Of a DNA stretch of 64,000 bases, positions 25,635 through 34,139 are shown one piece after another. Source of the stretch: Anatilimnocola floriformis (GTDB taxonomy: Bacteria > Planctomycetota > Planctomycetia > Pirellulales > Pirellulaceae). The notes below the pieces were generated by a model that made no database searches, was not told the origin of the DNA, and saw nothing but the letters and a program-made list of their open reading frames with translations. Positions within the stretch are counted from its first letter, which is position 1. Each line of letters begins with the position of its first letter. The position numbers were made by a program, and so were the translations under genes. Location: positions 3,782,001-3,846,000 of the forward strand of contig NZ_JAMLFW010000001.1 of assembly GCF_024256385.1 (NCBI RefSeq), read 5' to 3'.

Positions 25635-26753
25635 CTACTTCGCTCGATTCAATAGCTCCGCCATCGACTGGCCCATCGCTTCGCCGACATCCATGTAAAC
25701 CTGGGCCTTGCCTCCGTAGTGGCCATTGCCGCTACCGCCCTGCGCCATCTGGTTGGTATAGATCGTCGCGACGTTCCCCTTGAACTCCGGATATTTGCCA
25801 GTCGCTCCATCCACTGCCAAATGCCCCTGAAGTACCTGAGCACCGAGCCCAGTGCTGCCTTTAACTGATTCACCCATCGTGGCTAGGACGAACTTCGCAT
25901 TCGGAGTGTCAAACTCCTTCCGCACTGCCCTGATGAAACGCACGAGGTTTTCTTCATATTTGGCAGCAAGTGCAGGGTCACCGGCGTCCTTTTCCCCTTG
26001 CCAGAAAAAGAAGCCGGCGACTTCGTAGCCGTTCGCTCCCGGATAGTGATTTTCGAGATCCGCCAAGGCTTTCTTCGCGTCGCCGATGTCGGAATCCCAC
26101 TGTTTGCCGGCATACCAATCGATCGGCTTATCATTCTTGTCCAGCCATGGGGCTGGTTCGGTTTTAAGACCCTTGGTCGGATCCATCTCCCACGAGTTGG
26201 GTTTATCTTTGTAGCCGGCGTAGACCATTTTCTTTTCGACGCCTGCTTTGTCCTTGATGGCAAACTCAAAGCGCTCGCTACCTGGAGGTGCGAGATCCCA
26301 GCCAAGGCTGCGGTTCCCGATGCAGCACTTGAGAAGCAGCACGGGTGCGTCAATCGCATTGCCCAGCTGGTGCCCGATTCCCAGCTCGGGGCCGAGGGTG
26401 CCACCGCTGACGGTCAACCATTCATTATTCAGCGGCCCCTTGCCGGACATGTATCGCACAAAGCGGACGTCCTTCCGAACCGTCCAACTCCCTGCTTCAT
26501 CCACAAGATACGGGTACTTCTTCTGCTCCTTTACCGCGTGCTCTAGGGAAATGTCTCCCCCTTTGATTTTGCCGAGGCCGACCATGTTGGACTGGCCGAG
26601 CAGTATGAAGACTTGGACCGGCTTGGTCATGTCTGCGGGTTTGCCGTCGGGCTGCGGAAGTGTCTTCGTGCTATCCTGCGCCAAGCCAGGAATTGCCACC
26701 GAAGCGAGCGCCACAGCGACTACGACTGCAAATCGACTGAAAAGCGACTTCAT
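25635..26753 (-). CDS. secreted SASA-type carbohydrate esterase
   Basis: 372 residues with signal peptide ('AVVVAVALASVAIPGLAQ') and AGGAG before the ATG. 'QVFILLGQSNMVGLGKI' is the SGNH block I of the sialate O-acetylesterase family with catalytic Ser at about residue 55. 'LLLKCCIGNRSLGWDLAPPG' follows, then 'VAGFFFWQGEKDAGD' (the W-Q-G-E motif) and a His-containing 'GSGNGHYGGKAQVYMDVGEA' near the end. Such enzymes remove acetyl groups from glycans. With the sulfatases it fits breakdown of decorated polysaccharides outside the cytoplasm. Confidence 0.88.
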   Translation of the reverse strand: MKSLFSRFAVVVAVALASVAIPGLAQDSTKTLPQPDGKPADMTKPVQVFILLGQSNMVGLGKIKGGDISLEHAVKEQKKYPYLVDEAGSWTVRKDVRFVRYMSGKGPLNNEWLTVSGGTLGPELGIGHQLGNAIDAPVLLLKCCIGNRSLGWDLAPPGSERFEFAIKDKAGVEKKMVYAGYKDKPNSWEMDPTKGLKTEPAPWLDKNDKPIDWYAGKQWDSDIGDAKKALADLENHYPGANGYEVAGFFFWQGEKDAGDPALAAKYEENLVRFIRAVRKEFDTPNAKFVLATMGESVKGSTGLGAQVLQGHLAVDGATGKYPEFKGNVATIYTNQMAQGGSGNGHYGGKAQVYMDVGEAMGQSMAELLNRAK

Positions 26754-26906
26754 GGTTTCTCCTGCGGTTTTTAGTCTGCCGGTGCTAGGCGAGGTAGCCC
26801 CACCCGGTCAAGTCCACATCGGCCGGCGCTCACTCATACGCACACCGCGATTAGCCGTTCGGTGAAATCTTGCAGCCAGCAAGGAGGGCAGTTACCATTT
26901 TAGTGC

Positions 26907-27113
26907 ATGACCGGCAAGCCAACATGGACAGAGACGAAAGACCCGCTTCGGCGTGAGCTACGTGATGCGGAAGGGAATGTGCTTGCGACAATTAATCGTG
27001 ACGGGCACCGCCACCAGTTTTTCTGGGAGTCTGGTGGCACGTGCGGAACATGCTTCAGGCTGATCGAAGCGATGCGCGATGCGGAAGCGGCGCTAAGCCA
27101 GTCTGAAAATTGA
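26907..27113 (+). CDS. small protein of unknown function, family W (copy 2)
   Basis: 68 residues: 'LRRELRDAEGNVLATINRDG', 'HQFFWESGGTCGTCFRLIEA', 'MRDAEAALSQ'. Full-length paralogue of 8995-9228. The central 'GGTCGTCF' gives this copy a Cys pair that copy 1 lacks. No ribosome site is obvious. Unknown function. Confidence 0.6.
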   Translation: MTGKPTWTETKDPLRRELRDAEGNVLATINRDGHRHQFFWESGGTCGTCFRLIEAMRDAEAALSQSEN

Positions 27114-27196
27114 AAAAAACCGGCACATGCTTCGACATATACTGGGGCTGTCCGTGTGAGCAAACCCTGCCGGAATGCCCACAACGGCCAATCGAA

Positions 27197-27270
27197 AACA
27201 CCCACCACAAGCGGACAGCAAGAGAATCCGTTCAAAGTCGCCGGGCGCTTCCAGCGGGTTTAATCTGGCA
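27197..27270 (+). repeat. REP-like palindromic element, copy E4
   Basis: ACACCCACCACAAG, GACAGCAAGAGAATCCG, TTCAAAGTCGCCGGGCG, CAGCGGGTTTAATCTGGCA. Same order as E1 (minus strand), and its flanks match the coreless copy E5. Confidence 0.65.
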
Positions 27271-27491
27271 CCTGCGGCAACTCGATTCCCAGCGCCCGCA
27301 TGGTTTACCTTCCCAGTTTCCTTTCAAGCGCAAGTACCTATTTTTCAAGTTTGTCGATTTTGCGAAGTCCGAACAGGGGCGTCGTCGCTCGTCATTGAAT
27401 CAATTCGGCGGCGCAACGCCTGCTTCTGGAAGGTATTTAACGGCAGCATTTTTGCGAACCTTTCCCGCGCATCGCGCGACGTTGTTATTGG

Positions 27492-28100
27492 CTACTGCTG
27501 GCCGAACCCGTGTGAGCGGACGCTGAGCAAGGCTGGCAGCGCGATCAATTGCATAGCCGGACAAATCAACACGCCAATCGCCGAGAAGACGCCAAACAGG
27601 CGGATCGGCGCGAGGTCGCTATACCAGAGTGATACAAGGCGATCGCCGTGGTTGTTGTCGCCAATCCCAGCGGGAGCACCGCGTGCCGCACGGCATTCCT
27701 TATTGCGTGCGCGTCAGGCCGAAGCAATTGGAGGTTAACTCGTCCAGCATTTCGCTACCGATGATCACGCGGCTAAACAGCCGTGGGTTTCCATGTGATT
27801 GAGTTTCCAAGGATTGGTTTGTCAACGAAGTAGACAGTTGTGCGAGCCGAGGATCATCTAGATCGCAACCGGGCCAGCTAATGACGACGAGCTCCTCGCC
27901 GCCTAACTTATCGCGAAACCAGCGGTACTGCCAAGTCTCCGTGAAATGCGCAGGGAGCCAATCGTGGACATCGCTGACGTTGCTACGAATCGCGGCACGA
28001 GCGCCACTCCCATTAGCGGGAAGAGGCAAGCCAAAAGGCAAAGCACGAAGAGCGCCCAGCGTGGAGGCGAATTTGTGGTAAGATTCTATGGAAGCGGTCC
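27492..28100 (-). pseudogene. RND/MMPL-family transporter, frameshifted with large internal deletion
   Basis: Reading leftward, three frames give in order: TM1 'WALFVLCLLACLFPLMGVAL' (about 28050); the periplasmic start 'AIRSNVSDVHDWLPAHFTET', 'QYRWFRDKLGGEELVVISWP', 'GCDLDDPRLAQL'; then 'AIRNAVRHAVLPLGLATTTT' and 'LWYSDLAPIRLFGVFSAIGV', the last transmembrane block, ending TAG at 27492. Intact planctomycete MMPL exporters exceed 800 residues, so roughly 550 are missing and at least three shifts are present. It sits beside an alpha/beta hydrolase and near acyltransferase remnants, as in lipid-related clusters of this phylum. Confidence 0.7.
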
Positions 28101-28155
28101 GGCTGGGGGGGCGATGCGGCGAGTTTCATTGCTTCCGAGCGGACGAGCCTGAGAA

Positions 28156-29025
28156 CTAACCACCTTGCAACCCGATTTGCAGAGAATCCGCCGTCGAGCG
28201 TTTTGGGGCGATAGGCTCGGCGAGGTTCAAAAACTCGCTGACCAGGCGATTGATCAACCGCGAACATTCGAGCTGCGGCGCGTGGCCGCAATTGGGAATC
28301 ATCAAGAACCGATGATTCGGAATCTCTTTGACCGCTTCTTTCACCGCCAGCGGATCGACGATCCGGTCTTCACGGCCGCAAACCACCAGCGTCGGTCGCT
28401 CAATCAGCTTCAATTTGTCGCGCACCGAATGACTCTTGGTGCCCCGCACCGTTTCAAAAAAGGCCTTACGCCAACGTTTGCAGGCAAACTTCTTCGCGTA
28501 GTATTGAACAATTCGCGGACTGGCAAAACGTCGGTCGTGAAAGGTGCTTTCCACTAGGCCTTGATAGTTCTTGTGCCGGGCTCCTTCCGTGATCGGCAAG
28601 CGTTCTTCGGTACCTAAGCCAGAAGGGCACAGCAAAACAATCTTGCCGACCTTATCTGGATATCGCGCCGCATATTCAACGGAGATTTGTCCGCCCAGAC
28701 TGCTCGCCACCAAATGGTAGGGGGGAGACTGAACGTACTGATCCAGATAATCCGCCAGGCGGTCGGTCAAGAACGCAATGTTGATTGGCTTGCGGGCGGC
28801 CAACCGCTCCTGCATGACGTCGCCGCCGTACACAATCACGCCCGGAGTGTGCACGTCAAATTGCTGCTGCCATACGCGGCGATTGGGGTACCAACTTTCG
28901 CCCTGTTCCGCCAAGCCGTTGACGAGAACCAACGACTTGGTGGGACGGTACGCGTCAGGTTTGGACCAACCCAGGTAGCTGAGGAGCTGTTGATACATAG
29001 TGAAGTACAGGACGCGAGGCGCCAT
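28156..29025 (-). CDS. alpha/beta hydrolase
   Basis: 289 residues from ATG 29023-29025 (TTG 29034 and ATG 28998 are alternatives). 'SLVLVNGLAEQGESW' is the oxyanion loop, 'HLVASSLGGQISVEYAARYP' the nucleophile elbow (Ser in S-S-L-G-G), 'LVVCGREDRIVDPLAVKEAV' the acid and 'IPNCGHAPQLECSRLINRLV' the catalytic His. The triad is complete, so an active serine hydrolase is likely. Substrate unknown; an ester of fatty acyl type would fit the neighbouring remnants. The frame is intact although its neighbours are broken. Confidence 0.85.
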   Translation of the reverse strand: MAPRVLYFTMYQQLLSYLGWSKPDAYRPTKSLVLVNGLAEQGESWYPNRRVWQQQFDVHTPGVIVYGGDVMQERLAARKPINIAFLTDRLADYLDQYVQSPPYHLVASSLGGQISVEYAARYPDKVGKIVLLCPSGLGTEERLPITEGARHKNYQGLVESTFHDRRFASPRIVQYYAKKFACKRWRKAFFETVRGTKSHSVRDKLKLIERPTLVVCGREDRIVDPLAVKEAVKEIPNHRFLMIPNCGHAPQLECSRLINRLVSEFLNLAEPIAPKRSTADSLQIGLQGG

Positions 29026-29482
29026 TTTCGTCAAAGGTTGTGGCTCTGCATCCTACTCCGTGTACAGGATGAGCAACGTAATTGTTGCGCACTGGATCGC
29101 GGCGTCAAATCACCGCTGCGCCGGTTGGCGCGAACCAGCCCATCAGTTGCAAGAAGCGGACCAGGGCGGAAATAATACCGCATCTTAAATGTTCTGAGAG
29201 GAGAGCTGCGGCCGCAGAGAGCCGCTCGCGGTTAATGGTGGCGAATCTGCGGTTGCAATAGCGATAGGGATTTCGGCAACTCTTGAGGCGGCGCGCACAG
29301 TTCGAAGACCGGGCGTTTAACGAAGATTTCGGCTTAAAAAAAATTCAGCCGGTAACACTCTTGCTTGACTTGCGCTTGCGAAATAACCTGCTGACGTTAT
29401 TCGTCTTCCCTGCCATCGATTAGTCCCGAGCGTACCGTGAATCCTCCCCACATGTTCTCACTGACGTCGATACTCCGCTCTG
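29026..29482. other. intergenic region, nothing recognised
   Basis: No open frame with domain character. Contains AT-richer stretches near 29330-29410. Promoter of the hydrolase should lie at its left edge. Confidence 0.35.
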
Positions 29483-29632
29483 ATGGCCGACCCTAACACT
29501 CGTGAATATGCCCGGCAGTATCTTTCGATTTACAACAGCACCGAGCCCTATGTGCATGGATGCAATTATCCCGCAGCCGACGTTCGGCAGCAGCAAGAGT
29601 TAGACAAATCACCCGGCCACATGAACTCGTGA
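29483..29632 (+). CDS. possible 49-residue small protein
   Basis: ATG 29483 to TGA 29630-29632: 'MADPNTREYARQYLSIYNST' then 'PAADVRQQQELDKSPGHMNS'. Polar, helix-like, no motif. The 3' part lies antisense to the tail of the frameshifted gene at 29566-30193. It could be the 5' remnant of a longer gene. Weakly supported. Confidence 0.3.
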   Translation: MADPNTREYARQYLSIYNSTEPYVHGCNYPAADVRQQQELDKSPGHMNS

Positions 29633-30193
29633 GTAGCACCTTGTGCCAGAAGCGCGGCGTGATCGAGGCGACAAGCACGCTGGAGAAGTTCGAACGAGTA
29701 TTCATATTGCTCGCGATCAATGATCCGCTCGGACTCGCCGATGTTGTCACCGCGCGTGGGAATGGAAGGAGCCACGGCCGATTGGCAAACGACCTTCGCT
29801 TTGCGCAACGGCCTCGCTGCCGTACTTGCGGTCGAGGCAGCGATCAATAAACGCCAACTCGCGGATCCGCACGGCAGGTTCACTGCCGCTGACGTTGTGA
29901 AAGCAGATCGCCTTCAGATCTAGTTGCTTCTTCGCAGCCAGCGTTTCATCAGCCACGCGACAAACTGCATCGAGTGACGCCTTGTTATCACCCAGTTCGT
30001 TGTAGGCGAGGGCCAATCGAATCGAGTCGTCGGCGCTCAGATCACCAACGTCGCGTCGAGACAATTCAACCACTACACGTTCCGCAGCACGCTTGGCCAA
30101 GTACTCTTTGCGAGCAAGTTCGTCTGGGCCTACTTGAGCGAAGGCGACCTGTGACATCAGGCAGGCGTAAACAGCGATCAGCAGCACGCGCAT
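29566..30193 (-). pseudogene. exported helical-repeat-like protein, frameshifted
   Basis: ATG 30191-30193, signal peptide 'VLLIAVYACLMSQVAFAQ', then helical sequence 'SIRLALAYNELGDNKASLDA' and 'RELAFIDRCLDRKYGSEAV' (TPR- or SEL1-like). The first frame ends at 29747 in arginine-rich residues. From about 29830 a second frame gives 'APSIPTRGDNIGESERIIDR' and 'YSFELLQRACRLDHAALLAQ', which looks like the true C-terminus, ending at 29566. One indel near 29830 explains both. Unknown function. Confidence 0.5.
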
Positions 30194-30435
30194 CTTAAAC
30201 TCCTAGGAAATTAGCTCAGAAGTAAGACGGAGGGGCGTGAGAATCGTTTCGCCAGCCCAAAGACATCGCCAAACAGCCTGGCACAAGTTCATGCAAAGTG
30301 ACTGCTCGAGCGACAAAGTTATCGCGGGCAGATTTCAAACATCCGTGGAATCCGCCGCACCAAACGAGCGGCATCCCTAGGCATGAGCTTTGCCCCAGCC
30401 TTGGTAGTTCAATTTACCCAAGGAGACTCGAGACA

Positions 30436-30726
30436 ATGTCAACGACTCATTCGATCAATCAAGCTGTGGCAGAGCAGAGGCACGCTAGCGAGTTATCGCA
30501 GTCATCCGAACGAGAGGGAGGCGAGCAGCTGTTCGAAGTGAATGTAGGTCCGTCGGAACGGACGCTTTCGCTCGTTGGTGGCACAGTTTTACTCGGCTTG
30601 GGACTCAGCCGTGGTAGCATGAGTGGCTTAGCCATGCTCGCCATGGGCGGAGCTCTGGCGTTCCGGGGTGCCACAGGCCATTGCTCGGTATACCAATCCC
30701 TCGGTAAATCTACTGCGGAGACCTAG
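30436..30726 (+). CDS. DUF2892 (YgaP-like) membrane protein
   Basis: 96 residues from ATG 30436 with AAGGAGA nine bases upstream. After a polar N-terminus, 'VNVGPSERTLSLVGGTVLLG' and 'GLAMLAMGGALAFRGATGHC' form the two-helix DUF2892 membrane module ending in the typical 'G-x-T-G-x-C'. Usually found alone or fused to rhodanese; function unclear, possibly sulfur-related. Complete gene. Confidence 0.8.
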   Translation: MSTTHSINQAVAEQRHASELSQSSEREGGEQLFEVNVGPSERTLSLVGGTVLLGLGLSRGSMSGLAMLAMGGALAFRGATGHCSVYQSLGKSTAET

Positions 30727-30950
30727 CTCAAGATCTGTGCCAGCGCACTCACGGCTGCTTTCGCCTTCTCCAACCCGCCGATCTGATCCACGAACTTCTT
30801 CACTTGGATCAGTTGCTGTATGTTGTCCATGGGAACTGCCATCGGCTTGCGACCACGCTTCCCAACCTTGCCGCCCTTCTTCTTGGCGTGCAGCAATTCG
30901 CGTAAGGGCGAGCCTTGGTTTGTGATGACACTAACCGGCAGCGAGGACAC
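30723..30950 (-). CDS. small basic hypothetical protein
   Basis: 75 residues, GTG start likely. 'ELLHAKKKGGKVGKRGRKPM' is a basic stretch; 'NIQQLIQVKKFVDQIGGLEK' and 'AKAAVSALAQIL' form a helical C-terminus. Looks like a DNA- or RNA-associated small protein; not identified. Stop codon overlaps the end of the convergent DUF2892 gene by four bases. Confidence 0.5.
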   Translation of the reverse strand: MSSLPVSVITNQGSPLRELLHAKKKGGKVGKRGRKPMAVPMDNIQQLIQVKKFVDQIGGLEKAKAAVSALAQILS

Positions 30951-31239
30951 CAGAAAGCTTTCTGGAGCCCTAAGAGAAAACTAAATAAGAGGCTGCTAGC
31001 GGTCACGCCGTGAGCTGCACAACGCCTTCTCTACCAATCCAGTCGCGAACCGCCGACAGAACCGGGCGGACAATCTGAAAATTTGTTTCAGCACCAGCTC
31101 AGAGAACTCAGTGCGCGACCCGTAACGATTTGCTGCCACTGAACTGCGTGCCCGCCTAGCGCTCAGCTCGCTGCACAGCAAGCCCACAATCTGTAAGGCA
31201 TGCTGTTTGCATTCGCTGGCCGGTTTTCAGGCACTTGCG

Positions 31240-31715
31240 AGAACTACTTTGTCACCTGATCCACCGATCGTTGTGGCCGGAGCGAATGGCGACCTAGGGC
31301 GCCGGATCAGCCCATGGACTTCACCACGAAAGATGACACGGCTGCTTTCACCGCCGCCGCGGCGCTCGATTCTTCAGCGCCGCGCTTCCTCCGCATTTCC
31401 GGTCAGCGGTTGAGCGCCCGTGAGCTCGCTGAGGCCGCAAGTCGAGCAACGGGGCGAAAGTACGGACTTCTCTGGGGTGGAACCTTGGGAATGCTTTCTG
31501 CCATGGCAACAATCGCCCGCTTGTTGCGGCCCGCCAGCCAAGAGGTTTATCCCGCGTGGCAAGGGATGCAATACATGCGCGCCATGCTCGACGGACTCGG
31601 CTTGCTAGAGCCGCTCGATAATAAACGCTATCCGGAACTTGGCTGGACCAGCATCGAGTCGTTGCTGGCGAAGTTGAAAGAGAACGTGGAGCCAGCTACT
31701 AGCTCGCGACCGTAA
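31240..31715 (+). pseudogene. NmrA-like NAD(P)-binding protein with internal deletion
   Basis: An N-terminal Rossmann start 'PPIVVAGANGDLGRRI' (about 31259-31306) is followed, in another frame, by the C-terminal half: 'DFTTKDDTAAFTAAAALDSS', 'RFLRISGQRLSARELAEAAS', 'YPELGWTSIESLLAKLKENV'. The ~150 residues between are missing. The C-terminal frame from ATG 31314 is open over 133 codons but lacks the cofactor site, so it is unlikely to work. Confidence 0.6.
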
Positions 31716-31740
31716 AGTTAGGCCGATACTGCGCAATCAT

Positions 31741-32448
31741 TTACTCGCTGGCGTACACCGGCTTGTCCGTTTGTGTCCACTGTGCGACTGGACGGCCTGC
31801 GCTCCGCCACCATGATCCGGCTTGGTCGAGTTGGATGAGGCCAGGCGAGTCCTCCCACGTCTCCTGCCGGCCGTACGGCGTGAGATCCAACATTTGCAGT
31901 GTTGGGAGCATGGTCTCGATTCCGCGCCACTTGGTTTCATAGGTCTGAAACACCTGTTCTTGCGTCCGCAGATAACAGCGGAGGTCGCCGCCGTCGCGAG
32001 TGGCTAGCGCTGGGCGGAGTCTGCAGTCGAGAACCAGGGTGCGGTCCAACCCATAAAATTCCGATAGGCTAGAATCTCTTCTAGCGGTCCGCTGCTAAAC
32101 ACGGCGTAGGTCACATCGCGCGCGGCGAGGTACGCACCTACGGCAGCGGTCATGGCCGCTTGGCTGTGTGTGCAACCTTCGCAATGCTGGTGGTGAGGAG
32201 CCCCCCGGCTTCCACATGAAATGGTAGACGAGCAGCATGCGGCGGCCTTCGAACACGTCCTGCAACGTGACCGGACCGTTTGCGCCAAGGACCTTGAGCG
32301 GTGCCATCAGTGTCATCGGCAACCGGCGGCGGGCCGCGGACAATGCGTCGCCGGCATGCGTATGCTCTTTCTCGCGTACGAGCAATTCAGCCCGTGCTTG
32401 CTCCCACTGCGGGCGGCTGACAATACTCGGTGTCGAGGCTTCTTTCAT
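31741..32448 (-). pseudogene. DUF899 thioredoxin-like protein, frameshifted twice
   Basis: ATG 32446-32448 with GAGGA seven bases upstream. Three frames in order give 'LPMTLMAPLKVLGANGPVTL' with 'MLLVYHFMWKPG', then 'CEGCTHSQAAMTAAVGAYLA' with 'EILAYRNFMGWTAPWFST', then 'ETKWRGIETMLPTLQMLDLT' through 'QTDKPVYASE'. Together they cover a whole DUF899 protein (about 235 residues), so only two small indels separate it from an intact gene. Either recent decay or assembly error. Confidence 0.7.
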
Positions 32449-32758
32449 GATTCGTCCTCAGGGTAAGGTTTCACGCAACCAGATATGAGCGATCACGCTC
32501 GCGCCGCAATTGGCTCGGACGAAGCTCGCTGCTATGTCTGAATATGGTCGAACGGTGCTGTCTCTATTCGACATTCCGCCAAAAGCTTCTCGGCAGCCGT
32601 GTCGGCAACTTGTGCGAGTTTGGAACGTGGAGGAATTTTTGACGAGTATGTCGATTCGCAAGACGGGCGTTCGACCAGATAATAGCATGTAGGCCCGAAA
32701 GTTAACTCTGACTGCGGTGCAGGCTCGTAGCAGTCGAATTCTCTTAGGACAGCGCAAG
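32449..32758. other. intergenic region, nothing recognised
   Basis: Divergent promoter region between the DUF899 remnant and the DHFR-like gene. The last bases hold the ribosome site of the latter (AGGA). No other feature seen. Confidence 0.35.
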
Positions 32759-33403
32759 ATGACACGTCTCCTCGTTCGCGGCTTTACGATTTCCCTGGAC
32801 GGATATGGCGCTGGTCCCGAACAGTCGCGTGAGAATCCGCTCGGTGTGGGCGGCGAAGAACTACACAACTGGTTGGTAAGTAGTCGCACGTTCCAGCAAA
32901 TACTGGGCAAGGAGGGTGGTGACAGTGGCATCGACAATGACTTCGCGGCGAGAAGTATGTCAGGGATTGGAGCGTGGATCCTGGGCCGCAATATGTTCGG
33001 TCCTATTCGAGGCGAGTGGCCCGACGAGTCGTGGCGTGGCTGGTGGGGAAACAATCCGCCCTATCACGCGCCGGTTTTTGTGCTGACGCATCACCAGAGG
33101 CCTCCACTAGAAATGGAAGGCGGGACAGTCTTTCACTTCGTGACGGAGGGAATCGAGGCCGCACTGGAGCAGGCGCGGGCTGCGGCAGGCGCTCAGGACA
33201 TTCGGCTCTTGGGCGGTGCCGCCACCATTCGGCAGTATCTGCAGGCTCGTTTCGTCGATGAAATGCACTTGGCGGTTTCGCCGCGGCTTCTGGGCTCAGG
33301 AGAACATCTGCTTACAGGACTCGACTTACCCGCCCTGGGATACAAAATCGCAGAGTGTATTCCAAGTGATAAGGCTGTGCATTACACGTTGATCAAGAGC
33401 TAA
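32759..33403 (+). CDS. dihydrofolate-reductase-like (RibD C-terminal family) protein
   Basis: 214 residues from ATG 32759 (AGGA nine bases upstream). 'VRGFTISLDGYGAGPEQ', 'GAWILGRNMFGPIRGEWPDE', 'APVFVLTHHQRPPLEMEGGT', 'DIRLLGGAATIRQYLQARFV' and 'DEMHLAVSPRLLGSGEHLL' follow the RibD_C/DHFR fold from start to end. Known relatives reduce pteridine or pyrimidine substrates with NADPH; the substrate here is unknown. Intact among broken neighbours. Confidence 0.85.
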   Translation: MTRLLVRGFTISLDGYGAGPEQSRENPLGVGGEELHNWLVSSRTFQQILGKEGGDSGIDNDFAARSMSGIGAWILGRNMFGPIRGEWPDESWRGWWGNNPPYHAPVFVLTHHQRPPLEMEGGTVFHFVTEGIEAALEQARAAAGAQDIRLLGGAATIRQYLQARFVDEMHLAVSPRLLGSGEHLLTGLDLPALGYKIAECIPSDKAVHYTLIKS

Positions 33404-33434
33404 CGCGTTGGCGCAGAAATCTATCGACGCTCGT

Positions 33435-34127
33435 TTAAAGCAGGCGGCATATTTCGGCGGTCATTGTCGGATAAGCGAGGCTGGACGCAGCACCGCGGGC
33501 GACGTCCACCGGCACGACGTGCGTGAAGCGCCTCAGCAGGCGAAACAGCGGCCCAAACGCCACTCCCGTGAAAGCCGCCCAGTAGCTGTGCTTCATCACC
33601 CGAAACGGCAGCACCGCTCCCAACACGAGTGCATCCAGGTAACTCGTGTGGTGCGGCGCGAGCACAAATTGTGAGTTCTCGGGGAGGTTCTCCAAGCCTT
33701 GGACACGAATGCGAAACAAGAGCCGCATCAGCGCCCAATTGAGAGCGAAGAGACACCACCCTGCGGCAAGTTCCACCGGCCCTAGCGGCAACAGCCAATA
33801 CCGGCGATCCTCGCCGAGTGCGATTTCGGGCGAGTCAAGCGACAGCTGCAGCGTGACGTGCTGGGGATCGAAAGGCCCTGCCTCGCGCGCGAGCTGCAGC
33901 AGATCGCCAATCGTTTCGGTCCGATACAGTGCATCGTCGGGCAACTCGATGCCGCAGTGCCGGCCGATCTCCAGCGTCACTTCCATCCAGCCGAGTGAAT
34001 CGATTTGCAAATCGGCCTGCAGCTGGGTTTGCAAGGTTAGCGTTTGATCGGGAAATCGTGACCGCAACCATTGCCAGACCTGTTGGCTGCGCGCGTCCTC
34101 GGGTACCGCCGAATCCTGTTGCAACAT
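33435..34127 (-). pseudogene. acyl-carrier + PlsC acyltransferase protein, C-terminus lost
   Basis: 230 residues from ATG 34125-34127, twelve bases after the stop of the upstream FAD gene. Residues 15-75 are an acyl carrier domain ('LQTQLQADLQIDSLGWMEVT', the Ser in DSLGW carrying phosphopantetheine). Residues 130-215 are the start of a PlsC-like acyltransferase ('QFVLAPHHTSYLDALVLGAV' with the H-x4-D motif, 'FGPLFRLLRRFTHVVPVDVA'). The sequence then turns random and stops before the conserved E-G-x-R-S block. In this phylum these domains usually follow an AMP-ligase in one large protein, so this is a fragment. Confidence 0.65.
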
Positions 34128-34139
34128 AACGCCGATCGC

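Noticed and set aside
32458-33054. 198-residue minus-strand open frame over the DHFR-like gene
   Set aside because: Antisense to a clearly recognised gene, rich in Arg/Pro/Ser with no motif.
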